Positions 54,945 through 63,604 are shown, counted from the first letter of the stretch. The stretch: DNA of 64,000 nucleotides from Bog-756 sp963727075 (GCA_963727075.1 CAVSET010000006.1:248001-312000); one strand, 5' to 3'. A program made the numbers and translations. Notes: a model not told the origin generated them from the sequence alone.

Positions 54945-54959
54945 CGAACGTTCGATTAT
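54945..54959 (+). promoter_or_regulatory. operator-like palindrome and -10 box before P450
   Basis: The perfect palindrome CGAACGTTCG (54945-54954, context TAACGAACGTTCGATTA) directly precedes and touches a GATTAT box (54954-54959), about 65 bases before the P450 ATG. A TetR gene is divergent. Sites of the form AACGAACGTTCGTT are common for TetR proteins in actinobacteria, so this is a good candidate operator. Confidence 0.5.
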
Positions 54960-55023
54960 GGTGGAAGCACCGGCCACCCGGGTCGGGACGACCGGGCCAT
55001 CCCATGCCGAGGAGGCTGAATCC

Positions 55024-56277
55024 ATGTCGACGATGACGGAGCGCTCCGAGCCCGCCCCCCCGGCCGCCCGGTTCGACCCCTTCGAGCTCCAGGACACGGT
55101 GTCGGGCAACATCCGCGACCCCTACCCCCGGATGCACGAGCTGTGCCGACAGGGCCCCGTCCACGTGGGGGCGGTCGACCTCGGAGACGGGGAGGAGTTG
55201 CCCGAGGTCGGGCACCCCCTACCGGTCACCGTCTTCGGGTACGACGAGGTGGTCCAGGTCCTCCGTGACAACGAGACCTATTCCTCGACGGTCTACGAGG
55301 GTGTGATGGGGCTCGTCATGGGGCGGACCATCCTGCAGATGGATGAGCCCGACCACCGGCTGCACCGCGCCCTCGTATCGCCCACGTTCCGCTCGAAGAT
55401 CCTCCAACGATGGGAGGAGGGGCTTGTTCGCTGCGTGGTGGACGAGCTGATCGACGGCTTCGTCGACCAGGGCCATGCCGACTTGGTGCAGGAGGTCACC
55501 TTCAACTTCCCGGTCCAGGTCATCGCCCGGATCCTCGGCCTACCCCGCGCCGACTTCCCCGTGTTCCAGCGCTGGGCCATCGAGATCACCAGTGTCACCG
55601 CCAACTGGGAGCGCGGGCTGGCCGCCTCTGAGGCCCTCCGCAACTACTTCGCGGACGTCTTGGACGAGCGGCGCCGCCGGCCGGCCGATGACCTCATCAG
55701 CGAGCTGGTCGTGGCCGAAGTCGAAGGTCGGAAGCTGACCGACGAAGAGATCTATTCGTTCTTGCGCCTGCTCCTGCCGGCCGGGGTCGAGACCACCTAC
55801 CGAGCCTCGGGCAGCATGCTCTACGGCCTGCTCACCAACCCGGATCAGCTCCAGGCGGTGGTGGATGATCGGGACCTCATCGTCCAGGCGTTCGAGGAGA
55901 CGATCCGCTGGGAGCCACCGGTCACCGTCATCCTGCGCCGCGCCACCAAGGCGGCCGAGCTGGCCGGGGTGCCGATCGAGGAGGGTGCCGACGTCGCCCT
56001 GCTCCTCGGAGCGGCCAACCGGGACGAGCGCAAGTACAAGGACCCTGACCAGTTCAACTTGTTCCGCGAGTCCCGCCAGCATGTCGGGTTCGGGTTCGGC
56101 ATCCACGTCTGCCTCGGGATGCACCTGGCCCGGATGGAGTCCCGGGTCGCCCTGAACACCCTGTTGGACCGCCTGCCCGACCTGCGCCTCGACCCCGCTC
56201 CCGACCAGGACCTGCACATCAAGGGCATGGCCTTCCGGTCGCCCATCGCCCTCCCGGTGGCCTTCACCCCGGCCTGA
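55024..56277 (+). CDS. cytochrome P450
   Basis: A 417-residue soluble P450. I-helix LLPAGVETTYRASGS (a G-V-E-T-T version of the oxygen-binding motif), K-helix EETIRWEPP, and heme loop FGFGIHVCLGMHLARME with the thiolate at about Cys363. The N-terminal half has MDEPDHRLHRALVSPTF. GAGG lies 7-8 bases before the ATG. It is divergent from a TetR gene and under a palindromic operator candidate. Electron partners may be the ferredoxins at 48373 or 33091. The substrate is unknown; inducible expression by a lipophilic compound would fit. Confidence 0.95.
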   Translation: MSTMTERSEPAPPAARFDPFELQDTVSGNIRDPYPRMHELCRQGPVHVGAVDLGDGEELPEVGHPLPVTVFGYDEVVQVLRDNETYSSTVYEGVMGLVMGRTILQMDEPDHRLHRALVSPTFRSKILQRWEEGLVRCVVDELIDGFVDQGHADLVQEVTFNFPVQVIARILGLPRADFPVFQRWAIEITSVTANWERGLAASEALRNYFADVLDERRRRPADDLISELVVAEVEGRKLTDEEIYSFLRLLLPAGVETTYRASGSMLYGLLTNPDQLQAVVDDRDLIVQAFEETIRWEPPVTVILRRATKAAELAGVPIEEGADVALLLGAANRDERKYKDPDQFNLFRESRQHVGFGFGIHVCLGMHLARMESRVALNTLLDRLPDLRLDPAPDQDLHIKGMAFRSPIALPVAFTPA

Positions 56278-56310
56278 GGCAGTCCGGGCACCGGCTCGCC
56301 GGGCCGGCGC

Positions 56311-57297
56311 TCACCCCTGTGCCAGCACCTCGGGGTTCACGATGTGGAGCGGCCTCGCCCCGGCCAGCAGCCGGCACAGATCCTCGGCGATGATCCGGGT
56401 GTGGTTGGACTCCGTGTCGTACGTGGCACCTCCGATATGGGGGGCGAGGACCACCGAGTCGAACCCGGTGAGCGGATGGTCCGGGGGGAGTGACTCCCCT
56501 TCGAAGTGGTCGAGGCCGGCGGCCCCGACCTTGCCCGAGCGGAGGGCCTCCACCAGGGCGTCGGTGTCGTGCAGGGCCGCCCTCGCCGTGTTGAGGTACA
56601 CCACCCCGTCACGCATGGCGGCGAACTGGTCGGCCCCGATCATGCCCGTGGTCTCGGCCGTCACCGGTGCGTGCATCGAGATCACGTCCGAGCGCTCGAG
56701 CAACTCCTCCAGGGACACGGTGGCCTCGTCGGCGTAGGGGTCGTAGGCCAGCACCTCGAGTCCCAGTCCGCGCAGTCGCCAGCGAAGGGCCCGCCCGACG
56801 GCGCCCAGTCCGACCAGGCCCGCCGTCCGGCCCGCCAGTTCGAAGGCCCGGAACCGCTGGTACGGAATGGTCCCGTCCTTGTAGATCTGGCCGGCACGCA
56901 CATCGGCGTCGGCCGCCACCAGTTGGCGGGTGCAGGAGAAGAGCAGGGCCACGGCCAGCTCGGCCACGCCGTCGGCGTTGCGGCCCGGGGCCCGCAGCAC
57001 CGGGATTCCGGACGCGGTGGCGGCGGGCACGTCGACGTTGGTGGGGTCGCCGCGGCAACTGCACACCGCCACCAGGGGGAGCTCGAAGAGGGGTCCGGCG
57101 CACCGGTCGCTCTCCACCACGACGATGGTGGCGCCCTCCTTGGCCACCCGTTCGGCCAGTTGCTCGGCGTTGAAGATGCGCAGACTCGGCTGGTCGAGCC
57201 ATGAGTCGACGGTGAGATCGGTCAGCTCCGAGAGGAGCTCCAGCCCGGGACCTCGTACCGCCGCAGTCACCAGGGCTTTGGGTCGGGCCTTCGGCAT
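56311..57297 (-). CDS. D-2-hydroxyacid dehydrogenase (SerA/GyaR-like)
   Basis: A 328-residue NAD(P)-dependent 2-hydroxyacid dehydrogenase. The Rossmann motif is GLVGLGAVGRALRWRLRGLG; the catalytic triad is visible as Arg in YLNTARAALHD, Glu in DHFEGESLPPDHPL and His in APHIGGATYDTES. The C-terminal SNHTRIIAEDLCRLLAGARP is standard; no ACT domain is present, so it is not full-length 3-phosphoglycerate dehydrogenase. ATG 57297 is preferred over 57318 because AGAAGGAG lies ten bases upstream of it. It could interconvert a 2-hydroxy acid with the 2-oxo acid used by the E1 enzyme at 40 kb, but no direct link exists. Confidence 0.92.
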   Translation of the reverse strand: MPKARPKALVTAAVRGPGLELLSELTDLTVDSWLDQPSLRIFNAEQLAERVAKEGATIVVVESDRCAGPLFELPLVAVCSCRGDPTNVDVPAATASGIPVLRAPGRNADGVAELAVALLFSCTRQLVAADADVRAGQIYKDGTIPYQRFRAFELAGRTAGLVGLGAVGRALRWRLRGLGLEVLAYDPYADEATVSLEELLERSDVISMHAPVTAETTGMIGADQFAAMRDGVVYLNTARAALHDTDALVEALRSGKVGAAGLDHFEGESLPPDHPLTGFDSVVLAPHIGGATYDTESNHTRIIAEDLCRLLAGARPLHIVNPEVLAQG

Positions 57298-57349
57298 AGG
57301 GTCAGTGCTCCTTCTCATCGGGGTGATCGGCGGACGGTCTCATCGGGGC

Positions 57350-58195
57350 TCAGCGCGTGCTGCTCGAGGTCGGGTCGGTGGTCCGGGCCACCGCCTCCTC
57401 GTCCACCCGGCCCTCGGCCATGGCGATCATCCCGGCGACGAAGCCGTCGAAATCGGAGGTCTTCATCTCGACGACGGCTTTCATGTCAGGCAGGTAGTGC
57501 TCAAATGCCGGGCTGGTGAGGCAGTCGACGATGCCGGCCGCCACCTCGTCGGCGGGGACGAGGGGGCCGGCGTAGAGCGGGGGGTCGTTGTCCGGCTGGT
57601 CCCAGATCTCGGTGTCGATGGCGCCGGGGAGCACCAACCTGACCGACACGCCGGTGCCGTGCAGGTCGGCGGCCATCGACTCGCTCCAGCCGGCCAGAGC
57701 GAATTTCGACCCGCAATAGGCGGCTTCGCTGGCGATCCCGAGCCGTCCGCCCAGGCTCGACACGTTCACGATGACCCCGGCATGCCGCTCGAGCATGCCG
57801 GGGAGGAGGGCCAGGGAGATGGCCACGGGCGACAGGTAGTTGACCGCCATGGTCCGGCGAACCTCGTCCATGGTCAGACGCTGAACGGGACGGCGCATCG
57901 GGGCGCCGGCATTGTTGATGACCACGTCGACCGGGCCGAGCTCGGCCTCGATGGACCGGGCCACCTCGGTGGCGCGATCGGGGTCTTCGAGGTCGGCCGG
58001 CCACGAACGCGACGCCGGCGCGCCGCCGACACAGTCGGCCAGCACCTCCTCGAGGCGGTCGGCCCGCCGGGCCACCAGCACCACGGTCGTCCCGCCGGCC
58101 GCCAGCCGGCGGGCGGTGGCGGCGCCGATACCCGACGAGGCGCCGGTGACGATGGCCACCGACCCCGGCGCTGGTCGTGTCCCACCCTCGCTCAC
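57350..58195 (-). CDS. short-chain dehydrogenase/reductase
   Basis: A 281-residue classical SDR with VAIVTGASSGIGAATARRLA, VINNAGAPM, VNVSSLGGRLG (Ser), and AAYCGSKFALAGWSES (Tyr-x3-Lys). The tail of about 50 residues beyond the core (YLPDMKAVVEMKTSDFDGF...) is longer than usual. It is transcribed in the same direction as the 2-hydroxyacid dehydrogenase (52 bases apart) and downstream of the D-aminoacylase-like gene (67 bases), so the three may form an operon. Confidence 0.92.
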   Translation of the reverse strand: MSEGGTRPAPGSVAIVTGASSGIGAATARRLAAGGTTVVLVARRADRLEEVLADCVGGAPASRSWPADLEDPDRATEVARSIEAELGPVDVVINNAGAPMRRPVQRLTMDEVRRTMAVNYLSPVAISLALLPGMLERHAGVIVNVSSLGGRLGIASEAAYCGSKFALAGWSESMAADLHGTGVSVRLVLPGAIDTEIWDQPDNDPPLYAGPLVPADEVAAGIVDCLTSPAFEHYLPDMKAVVEMKTSDFDGFVAGMIAMAEGRVDEEAVARTTDPTSSSTR

Positions 58196-58262
58196 GGCGT
58201 CGCTCTCCTCGGTCGTGCTTCTCCCGCGACTCCTCCGGGGTGGGCTCGGACGGCCAGCGCCG

Positions 58263-59993
58263 TCACCGTGATCCCCCCGGCACCGTGACCGTGTCGGTAT
58301 CGGTGCCGGAGCGCAGGAGAGTCCCGGGCAGGTTACCGGTGAACGATCCGTGGGCGGCGATCTCGGCGCCGTTGACGATCACGTGCTCGATCCCGTCGGC
58401 CTCGGCGTACAGGCGGTTGGCCTGGCCCGGCAGGTCGGACCGGGTGCGCTCGGGGCCATGGCCCACCCGCTCGGGATCGAAGAGCACCAGGTCGGCACAC
58501 CACCCGGCGGCCACCCTGCCTCGGTCGCGCAGGCCGTAGAGGCGGGCCGGCACCTCGGTCAGCTGGTGGACGGCCGACTCCCAGTCGAGGAGCCCGCGCT
58601 TGCGCACCCCCTCGCCGAGCAGCGCGGTCGAGTAGATGGCACCGCACATCACGTCGAGATGGGCACCGGCGTCCGACCCTCCGACCACGGTGCGGGGATC
58701 GAGCCAGGCCTGCGCCCGTAGCTCCCAATCGGCCTCGCTCTCGGGTATGGGGGGGCGGAGACCCGTTCGCAACCCGTCGGCCACCACCACGTCGAGCATG
58801 GCGTCGAACGGGTCCTGGCCCCGCTCCTTGGCCACCTCGCCCACCGTGCGGCCCTCACAGGAGGCATTGGCCGGGTCGAACACCTCGTCGAACCGCAGGG
58901 CCGGCCAATTGGCCAGGGCGCCGAGGATGCCGGCTTCCTTCGAGTGGGCTCCCTCGTCGAGCCGGCGGCGCATCCCCGGATCGGACAGCGCCTCGAGACG
59001 CTCGGGGACCGGCAGGGCCAGGGGCTCGCGCCAGCCGGGCAGGCCGTCGAGGATGGCACCGGTGAGGAACGACAGCCGGATCTGCAGGGTATGGGGCATG
59101 GTCAGCGCCACCACGGTGGCCCCCCGCTCGGCCGCGGCGGTCGAGGCAGCCAGCTGGTGGTCCATGGCGCCGGGGTTGATGGCGGACACCCCGAGCACGT
59201 TCCAGTTGACCGGCCGGTCGGCGAGGAGCGAGAGGGTGGCCATCAGATCGACCTCCTCCTCGCTGAAGCCGTTGAGGCAGCCCGGCACGATGAGCTCGAG
59301 GGTGGTGCCGGCGTGGTCCCGGACCGCGCCGGCCAGGGCCTCCAGCTCCTCCCGCCCGGCGGACCGCGACGGCACCGGGTTGCCCTCCCCGTCGTGATGG
59401 GTGTGGGCCTGGGAGGTGGACAGGCCGAGGGCCCCTTCCCGCATGGAGCGGTGGGCGAGCGTCACCATCGCCTCGATCTCCTGCGGGGTGGCCCGGCGGC
59501 CGACGGCGGCGTCGCCCATGGCGGCCCGGCGGAGCGTGGAGTGCCCGACGAGGAAGCCGGCGTTGACCCCCAGCCGGCCTTCCAGCCGCCCCACCCAGTC
59601 GCCGAAGGAGGTCCACGACCAGTCGAGCCCCTGTTCCAGGGCGGCCAGTGGCATGCCCTCGACCCGGGCCATCATGCGCGACAGGTAGCCGGCATGGTCG
59701 GGTCCGGCCGGGGCCAGCGAGAAGCCGCAATTGCCACCGATCACCGTGGTCACCCCGTGGAGGGGCGAGGGGCTGGCGGTCGGGTCCCAGAAGAGCTGGG
59801 CGTCGTAGTGGGTGTGGAGATCCACGAATCCCGGCGCCACCATCAGCCCGTCGGCATCGATCTCCCGGGCGCCCTCCTCGTCGACGCGCCCGACCGCGGT
59901 GATCCTCCCGGAGTGCACGCCGACGTCGGCCCGCTGCGACGGCCCTCCGGTCCCGTCCACGACCGTTCCCGACCTGATGACCAGATCCAACAC
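58263..59993 (-). CDS. D-aminoacylase/N-acyl-D-amino-acid deacylase family amidohydrolase
   Basis: A 576-residue urease-superfamily amidohydrolase. It starts VLDLVIRSGTVVDGTGGPSQ; metal ligands appear in FVDLHTHYDAQLFWDPTASP, VIGGNCGFSLAP marks the family, and GGSDAGAHLDVMCG supplies the final aspartate. The C-terminal beta-domain ends with HVIVNGAEIAAHGSFTGNLPG. Actinobacterial genomes hold many such paralogs, mostly of unproven substrate, so true D-aminoacylase activity is not assured. GTG 59993 follows GGGAGGTGA. It is divergent from the amidohydrolase at 60134 across a strong 12-bp inverted repeat. Confidence 0.92.
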   Translation of the reverse strand: MLDLVIRSGTVVDGTGGPSQRADVGVHSGRITAVGRVDEEGAREIDADGLMVAPGFVDLHTHYDAQLFWDPTASPSPLHGVTTVIGGNCGFSLAPAGPDHAGYLSRMMARVEGMPLAALEQGLDWSWTSFGDWVGRLEGRLGVNAGFLVGHSTLRRAAMGDAAVGRRATPQEIEAMVTLAHRSMREGALGLSTSQAHTHHDGEGNPVPSRSAGREELEALAGAVRDHAGTTLELIVPGCLNGFSEEEVDLMATLSLLADRPVNWNVLGVSAINPGAMDHQLAASTAAAERGATVVALTMPHTLQIRLSFLTGAILDGLPGWREPLALPVPERLEALSDPGMRRRLDEGAHSKEAGILGALANWPALRFDEVFDPANASCEGRTVGEVAKERGQDPFDAMLDVVVADGLRTGLRPPIPESEADWELRAQAWLDPRTVVGGSDAGAHLDVMCGAIYSTALLGEGVRKRGLLDWESAVHQLTEVPARLYGLRDRGRVAAGWCADLVLFDPERVGHGPERTRSDLPGQANRLYAEADGIEHVIVNGAEIAAHGSFTGNLPGTLLRSGTDTDTVTVPGGSR

Positions 59994-60020
59994 GGCGTCA
60001 CCTCCCCCTGTCCGAGCATC

Positions 60021-60050
60021 GTGGCGAACCGGCTCCAACCGGTTCGCCAC
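60021..60050. repeat. perfect 12-bp inverted repeat in divergent intergenic region
   Basis: GTGGCGAACCGG (60021-60032), six bases ctccaa, then CCGGTTCGCCAC (60039-60050): 24 paired bases without mismatch. It lies 28 bases upstream of the GTG at 59993 and 84 bases upstream of the ATG at 60134. It may be an operator for both genes or, transcribed leftward, a hairpin in the leader of the D-aminoacylase-like gene. As a DNA site it is the strongest palindrome in the window. Confidence 0.65.
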
Positions 60051-60133
60051 GCCTGCGCCCATGCGCCGGAGGTGCGAAGCATCCCGACGATGAGAACGCG
60101 ATTTTCGGACCACATGATAGCTTCGTCGGTGCG

Positions 60134-61405
60134 ATGGCGACCGAGGCAGCCGACGGCAGGGACGCTCACGCCGGACGTGCCGCCGGCGGGACGGCGCTCC
60201 TCCCGGATCCCGCGCCGCGGCCCATCCTCGTCCCGGTGATCTCGGTGGACGACCACCTGATCGAGCCGCCCGACCTGTTCGAGGGCCGCATGCCATCCGC
60301 CCTGGCCGGGCGGGCGCCGCGTGTGGTGGAGACACCGGGCGGCCCACAGGTCTGGGAGTTCGAAGGGCGGACCTACCCGAACGTCGGCCTCAACGCGGTG
60401 GTCGGCCGACCGCGGGAATCCTGGAGCATGGAGCCGGCGCGCTTCGACGAGATGCGCCCGGGCTGCTACGACATCGAAGCCCGGGTGGCCGACATGGACC
60501 TCAACGGGATCTGGGCGTCGCTCTGCTTCCCTTCGCTCGTGGCCGGCTTCTGCGGGGCCGTCTTCTCCGGTTCGAGCGACCCCGAGCTGGGGCTGGCCTG
60601 TGTGCGGGCGTGGAACCAGTGGCACGCCGAGGTCTGGGCTGGCGCCCACCCCGAGCGGATCATCCCCTTGCAGCTCCCGTGGTTGCCGGACGCCTCGGTG
60701 GGTGCCGCCGAGGTCCGGGCCAACGCCGCCCGCGGGTTCAAGGCGGTCAGCTTCCCCGAGTTCCCGTCCCAGCTCGGTTACCCGTCGATCTTCACCGGGG
60801 CCTGGGACCCGTTCTTTGCCGCCTGCGAGGAGACGGGCACCGTCGTCTGCCTGCACACCGGGGCCTCGTCGTGGGCGCCGCTGGCGTCACCCGATCCTCC
60901 CTTCGAGCTCCTTCCCACCCTCTTCACGGTGAACGCGCTGGTGGCGGCGGCCGAGTGGGTGTGGTCCGGAGTCCCGCTGCGTTTCCCGAATCTGGCGGTG
61001 GCGTTCTCCGAGGGCGGGATGGGTTGGGTGCCGATGCTCCTCGACCGCCTCGACTACGTGCTGCACCACTCGGGCTCCGGGACCGAGCAGAACCACTGGC
61101 CATCGGACCTCCTCCCGAGCCAAGTGCTCAAGCGCAACTTCTGGTTCTGCACCATCGACGATCCGTCGGTGGTCGAGTTGCGCCACCATATCGGCGTGGA
61201 CCACATCATGGTGGAGAGCGACTACCCCCACGCCGACTCGACCTGGCCCGACACCCAGGCGGTGCTGGCGGCCAGCATGGGCCACGTCCCCGAGGACGAG
61301 CTGCGGCGCATGGCCGCCGGCAACGCCGCCGCACTCTTCCGCCATCCCCTCCCCGAAGAGGACGATTGGCGGCCGCCCGGCCACCGGCCCCGTCCCGCGG
61401 CGTGA
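60134..61405 (+). CDS. amidohydrolase-family (ACMSD-like) metal-dependent hydrolase
   Basis: A 423-residue TIM-barrel hydrolase starting with a polar lead, then ILVPVISVDDHLIEPPDLFE (VDDH at strand 1), YDIEARVADMDLNGIWASLC, VVCLHTGASSWAPLAS, FSEGGMGWVPMLLDRLDYVL and VESDYPHADSTWPDTQ with the metal-binding aspartate. Related to the protein at 31677 but clearly a separate paralog. It is followed after three bases by a P450 gene, so the two act on one pathway. A TAGCTT box at 60118-60123, ten bases before the ATG, may mark a leaderless start. Confidence 0.92.
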   Translation: MATEAADGRDAHAGRAAGGTALLPDPAPRPILVPVISVDDHLIEPPDLFEGRMPSALAGRAPRVVETPGGPQVWEFEGRTYPNVGLNAVVGRPRESWSMEPARFDEMRPGCYDIEARVADMDLNGIWASLCFPSLVAGFCGAVFSGSSDPELGLACVRAWNQWHAEVWAGAHPERIIPLQLPWLPDASVGAAEVRANAARGFKAVSFPEFPSQLGYPSIFTGAWDPFFAACEETGTVVCLHTGASSWAPLASPDPPFELLPTLFTVNALVAAAEWVWSGVPLRFPNLAVAFSEGGMGWVPMLLDRLDYVLHHSGSGTEQNHWPSDLLPSQVLKRNFWFCTIDDPSVVELRHHIGVDHIMVESDYPHADSTWPDTQAVLAASMGHVPEDELRRMAAGNAAALFRHPLPEEDDWRPPGHRPRPAA

Positions 61406-61408
61406 CCG

Positions 61409-62623
61409 GTGCCGACCCCGCGAGCCCGCACCGCCGAATTCGACCCGTTCTCTGCCGAGTACTTCGACGACCCCTACGACCTGTACCGGACGATGCGGGA
61501 CGAGGCGCCCGTCTTCTTCAGCGAGCGGTACGGGTTCTGGGCCCTCTTCCGGTACGAGGACGTGTGCGAGGCCCACAAGGAGTGGCAGACCTTCTCCTCC
61601 AGCCACGGGGTCGACCTCTCCACGTTGAGCAAGCCACCCGAGTTGATCAGGCAGCTGCAGAGCATGATCATGCTGGACCCACCGGAGCACGACCGTCTGC
61701 GAGCACTGGTGAGCCGGGCCTTCACCCCCCGGGCGGTGTCCTCCCTCGAGCCCATGATCCGCGAGGTCATCGTCGGCGTGCTCGAGGGATGTGATCCGGA
61801 CGGCTTCGATGCGGTGGCCGACTTCTCCGGCCCTTTCCCGGTGGAGATCATCTCGAGGATGCTCGGTGTCCCCGCGCCCGACCGCCAGCAGATCCGGCAC
61901 TGGCTGGATGCCATGCTGCACCGCGAGCCGGGGGACATGGACCCGACCGACGAGGGTGCTGCGGCGGCCATCGAGACCGTCGCCTACTTCCTCGAGCTGG
62001 TGGCCGACAAGCGCCGGCACCCGGCCGACGACATGATCGGCCGGCTGATCGCCGCCGAGGTGGACCGGGGCGACGGCAGCCCCGTCCGGTTGAGCGACGA
62101 AGAGATCGCCGGGTTCGCCACCCTGCTCGGTGGGGCCGGTGCCGAGACGGTGACCAAGCTGGTGGGCAACGCCGTCGTGCTGTTCGCCCGCCACCCCGGC
62201 GAGTGGCAGAAGGTGCTGGACGATCCCGGGACCATCCCCGGCGCGGTCGAGGAGATCCTCCGCTTCTGGCCTCCCTCCCAGTACCAGGGCCGGTTCTCGG
62301 TCCGGGAAGCCACCTACAGCGGGGTCACCGTTCCCGCCGGCTACCCGACCATCCTGGTCACCGGCTCGGCCAGTCGGGACGAGCGGTTCTACGAACGGCC
62401 CGACACCTTCGACATCGGCCGTCCTCCCAGCCTGGCCCTCGGGTTCGGGTACGGCATCCACAGCTGTCTCGGGGCCGCATTGGCCCGCATGGAGAGCCGC
62501 ATCGCCATCGAAGAGCTGGCCCGCCGGTGGCCGCGCTACGAGGTCGACGCACCGGGGTGCCGGCGGGTCCACATGTCGAACGTGGCCGGGTACTCGCGGG
62601 TGCCGCTGCACCGGACGGCGTAG
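61409..62623 (+). CDS. cytochrome P450
   Basis: A 404-residue soluble P450. I-helix LGGAGAETVTKLVGNAV (G-A-E-T in place of G-x-D-T), K-helix EEILRFWPPS, heme loop FGYGIHSCLGAALARME with the thiolate at about Cys353. N-terminal markers: DPYDLYRTMRDEAPVFFSE and LDPPEHDRLRALVSRAFTP. GTG 61409 lies three bases after the amidohydrolase stop, so translation is likely coupled. Electron partner not adjacent. The pairing with an amidohydrolase suggests that hydroxylation and hydrolysis act in sequence on one substrate. Confidence 0.94.
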   Translation: MPTPRARTAEFDPFSAEYFDDPYDLYRTMRDEAPVFFSERYGFWALFRYEDVCEAHKEWQTFSSSHGVDLSTLSKPPELIRQLQSMIMLDPPEHDRLRALVSRAFTPRAVSSLEPMIREVIVGVLEGCDPDGFDAVADFSGPFPVEIISRMLGVPAPDRQQIRHWLDAMLHREPGDMDPTDEGAAAAIETVAYFLELVADKRRHPADDMIGRLIAAEVDRGDGSPVRLSDEEIAGFATLLGGAGAETVTKLVGNAVVLFARHPGEWQKVLDDPGTIPGAVEEILRFWPPSQYQGRFSVREATYSGVTVPAGYPTILVTGSASRDERFYERPDTFDIGRPPSLALGFGYGIHSCLGAALARMESRIAIEELARRWPRYEVDAPGCRRVHMSNVAGYSRVPLHRTA

Positions 62624-62650
62624 CGGGCGGGGTGGACCGGGGTTGGCGCC

Positions 62651-63031
62651 CTACCCCGACGTTCCGGCCCAGTCGGGGTCCTGTTGCAGCTCGATGGTGT
62701 TGCCGGCCGGATCGACCACCCAGATCTGGACGACGTCCCCTTGGGCGCCGCGCCGGTAGGGGACCGCGTCCCGCTCGAGCTCGGCGATGGCGCCGTCGAG
62801 GTCCTCGACCCCGAAGCAGACATGCGGGCCGGTCGGGCGGATTCCGGATGCGCCCGCTGGGGCGTCCACTAGGTGCACCTGGGCCTCGCCGGCCGACAAC
62901 CAGCGGCCCGCCACCCCGGGGATGTCGGGCCGGTCGAGGCCCGGGAGGTTCAGCCACTCGTAGAACTGGGTGCACTCGGTCAGACGCCCCTCCACGTTGA
63001 CGCTGTGGTGGAGGATGCGGGTCACTCGCAC
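62651..63031 (-). CDS. VOC (glyoxalase/dioxygenase) superfamily protein
   Basis: A 126-residue single VOC module pair: VRVTRILHHSVNVEGRLTEC, FYEWLNLPGLDRPDIPG, HVCFGVEDLDGAIAELERDA and QIWVVDPAGNTIELQQD. Metal-ligand candidates are His in HHSVNV, His in HVCFGV and Glu in TIELQQ, the usual VOC trio, so an enzyme is plausible. GTG 63031 overlaps the end of the upstream VOC gene by ten bases; the two are translated together. Convergent with the P450 gene. Confidence 0.88.
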   Translation of the reverse strand: MRVTRILHHSVNVEGRLTECTQFYEWLNLPGLDRPDIPGVAGRWLSAGEAQVHLVDAPAGASGIRPTGPHVCFGVEDLDGAIAELERDAVPYRRGAQGDVVQIWVVDPAGNTIELQQDPDWAGTSG

Positions 63032-63477
63032 CGGGTGGCCTCTTCCGGCGGGGGCGCCAACTCCGGCGGGGGCGCCGTCTCCGGCGGGGGCGCCCTCTCC
63101 GGCGGGGGTGCCAACTGCTCCATGAACTCGAGCCGGGTATCGCCCGGCGCCTCGACGAAGGCGATCCGTCGGCGGCCGAATGCCCCTTCCACCTCGGCCG
63201 GCCCCCACAGAACCGGGCGGCCGGCCAGCTCGGCGTCGAGGTCGTCGGTGAAGACGGCGGCATGGAGGAAGCCGTCGGCCGGGAGGGGCACGGTGTCCTC
63301 GTAGATGGCCCGGGTGAACAGGGTGATGAGCAGCGGGCCGAGGCGGGCGTCGGCCCGTTCGCCGCCGTGCCACGGCCCGCGGTCGGAGATGATGGCGCCG
63401 GCCTGCTCGTAGAAGGACACCGCGGCGTCGAGGTCCGAGACTTTGACGGCCAGGTTGCCGAACCCGGTGACAGTCAC
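63022..63477 (-). CDS. VOC superfamily protein with PPPE-repeat tail
   Basis: A 151-residue VOC protein, MTVTGFGNLAVKVSDLDAAV..., with FYEQAGAIISDRGPWHGGER, HAAVFTDDLDAELAGRPVLW and DTRLEFMEQLAPPPE. The first metal position of typical VOC enzymes (His) is Asn-Leu here (GNLAVKV), so metal binding may be weaker or altered. After residue 122 the chain runs into four six-residue repeats APPPEx, coded by an 18-bp DNA repeat, a low-complexity tail unusual for the family. It overlaps the next VOC gene by ten bases. Confidence 0.85.
   Translation of the reverse strand: MTVTGFGNLAVKVSDLDAAVSFYEQAGAIISDRGPWHGGERADARLGPLLITLFTRAIYEDTVPLPADGFLHAAVFTDDLDAELAGRPVLWGPAEVEGAFGRRRIAFVEAPGDTRLEFMEQLAPPPERAPPPETAPPPELAPPPEEATRCE
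63044..63112 (-). repeat. 18-bp tandem repeat, four copies, coding APPPEx
   Basis: Plus-strand units TCCGGCGGGGGCGCC start at 63044, 63062, 63080 and 63098 (period 18; the last unit has one change). On the coding strand they give APPPE followed by a variable residue. In frame and copy number could vary between strains. Confidence 0.75.
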
Positions 63478-63604
63478 CGGGTCCGACCTGCCGCGTCGAC
63501 CGGGCAGGTGTTGGTGCTGGGGTCGACCGCCCGGACGGGCGCATTGGACGCGCTCGCCCCGGCCGGTACGCCGAAGACCCCGACCCGGGGCCGACCACCA
63601 CTGC

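Noticed and set aside
33018..60110. Similar words 'aacgc-attttcgg' upstream of the genes at 33091 and 60134
   Set aside because: Distances to the -10 boxes differ (about 40 versus 10 bases) and only two good copies were found, so a shared promoter element is not supported.
63044..63112. Regular short repeats as a possible CRISPR array
   Set aside because: Units are 18 bp with no spacers, in frame inside a coding gene, and no cas gene is present.
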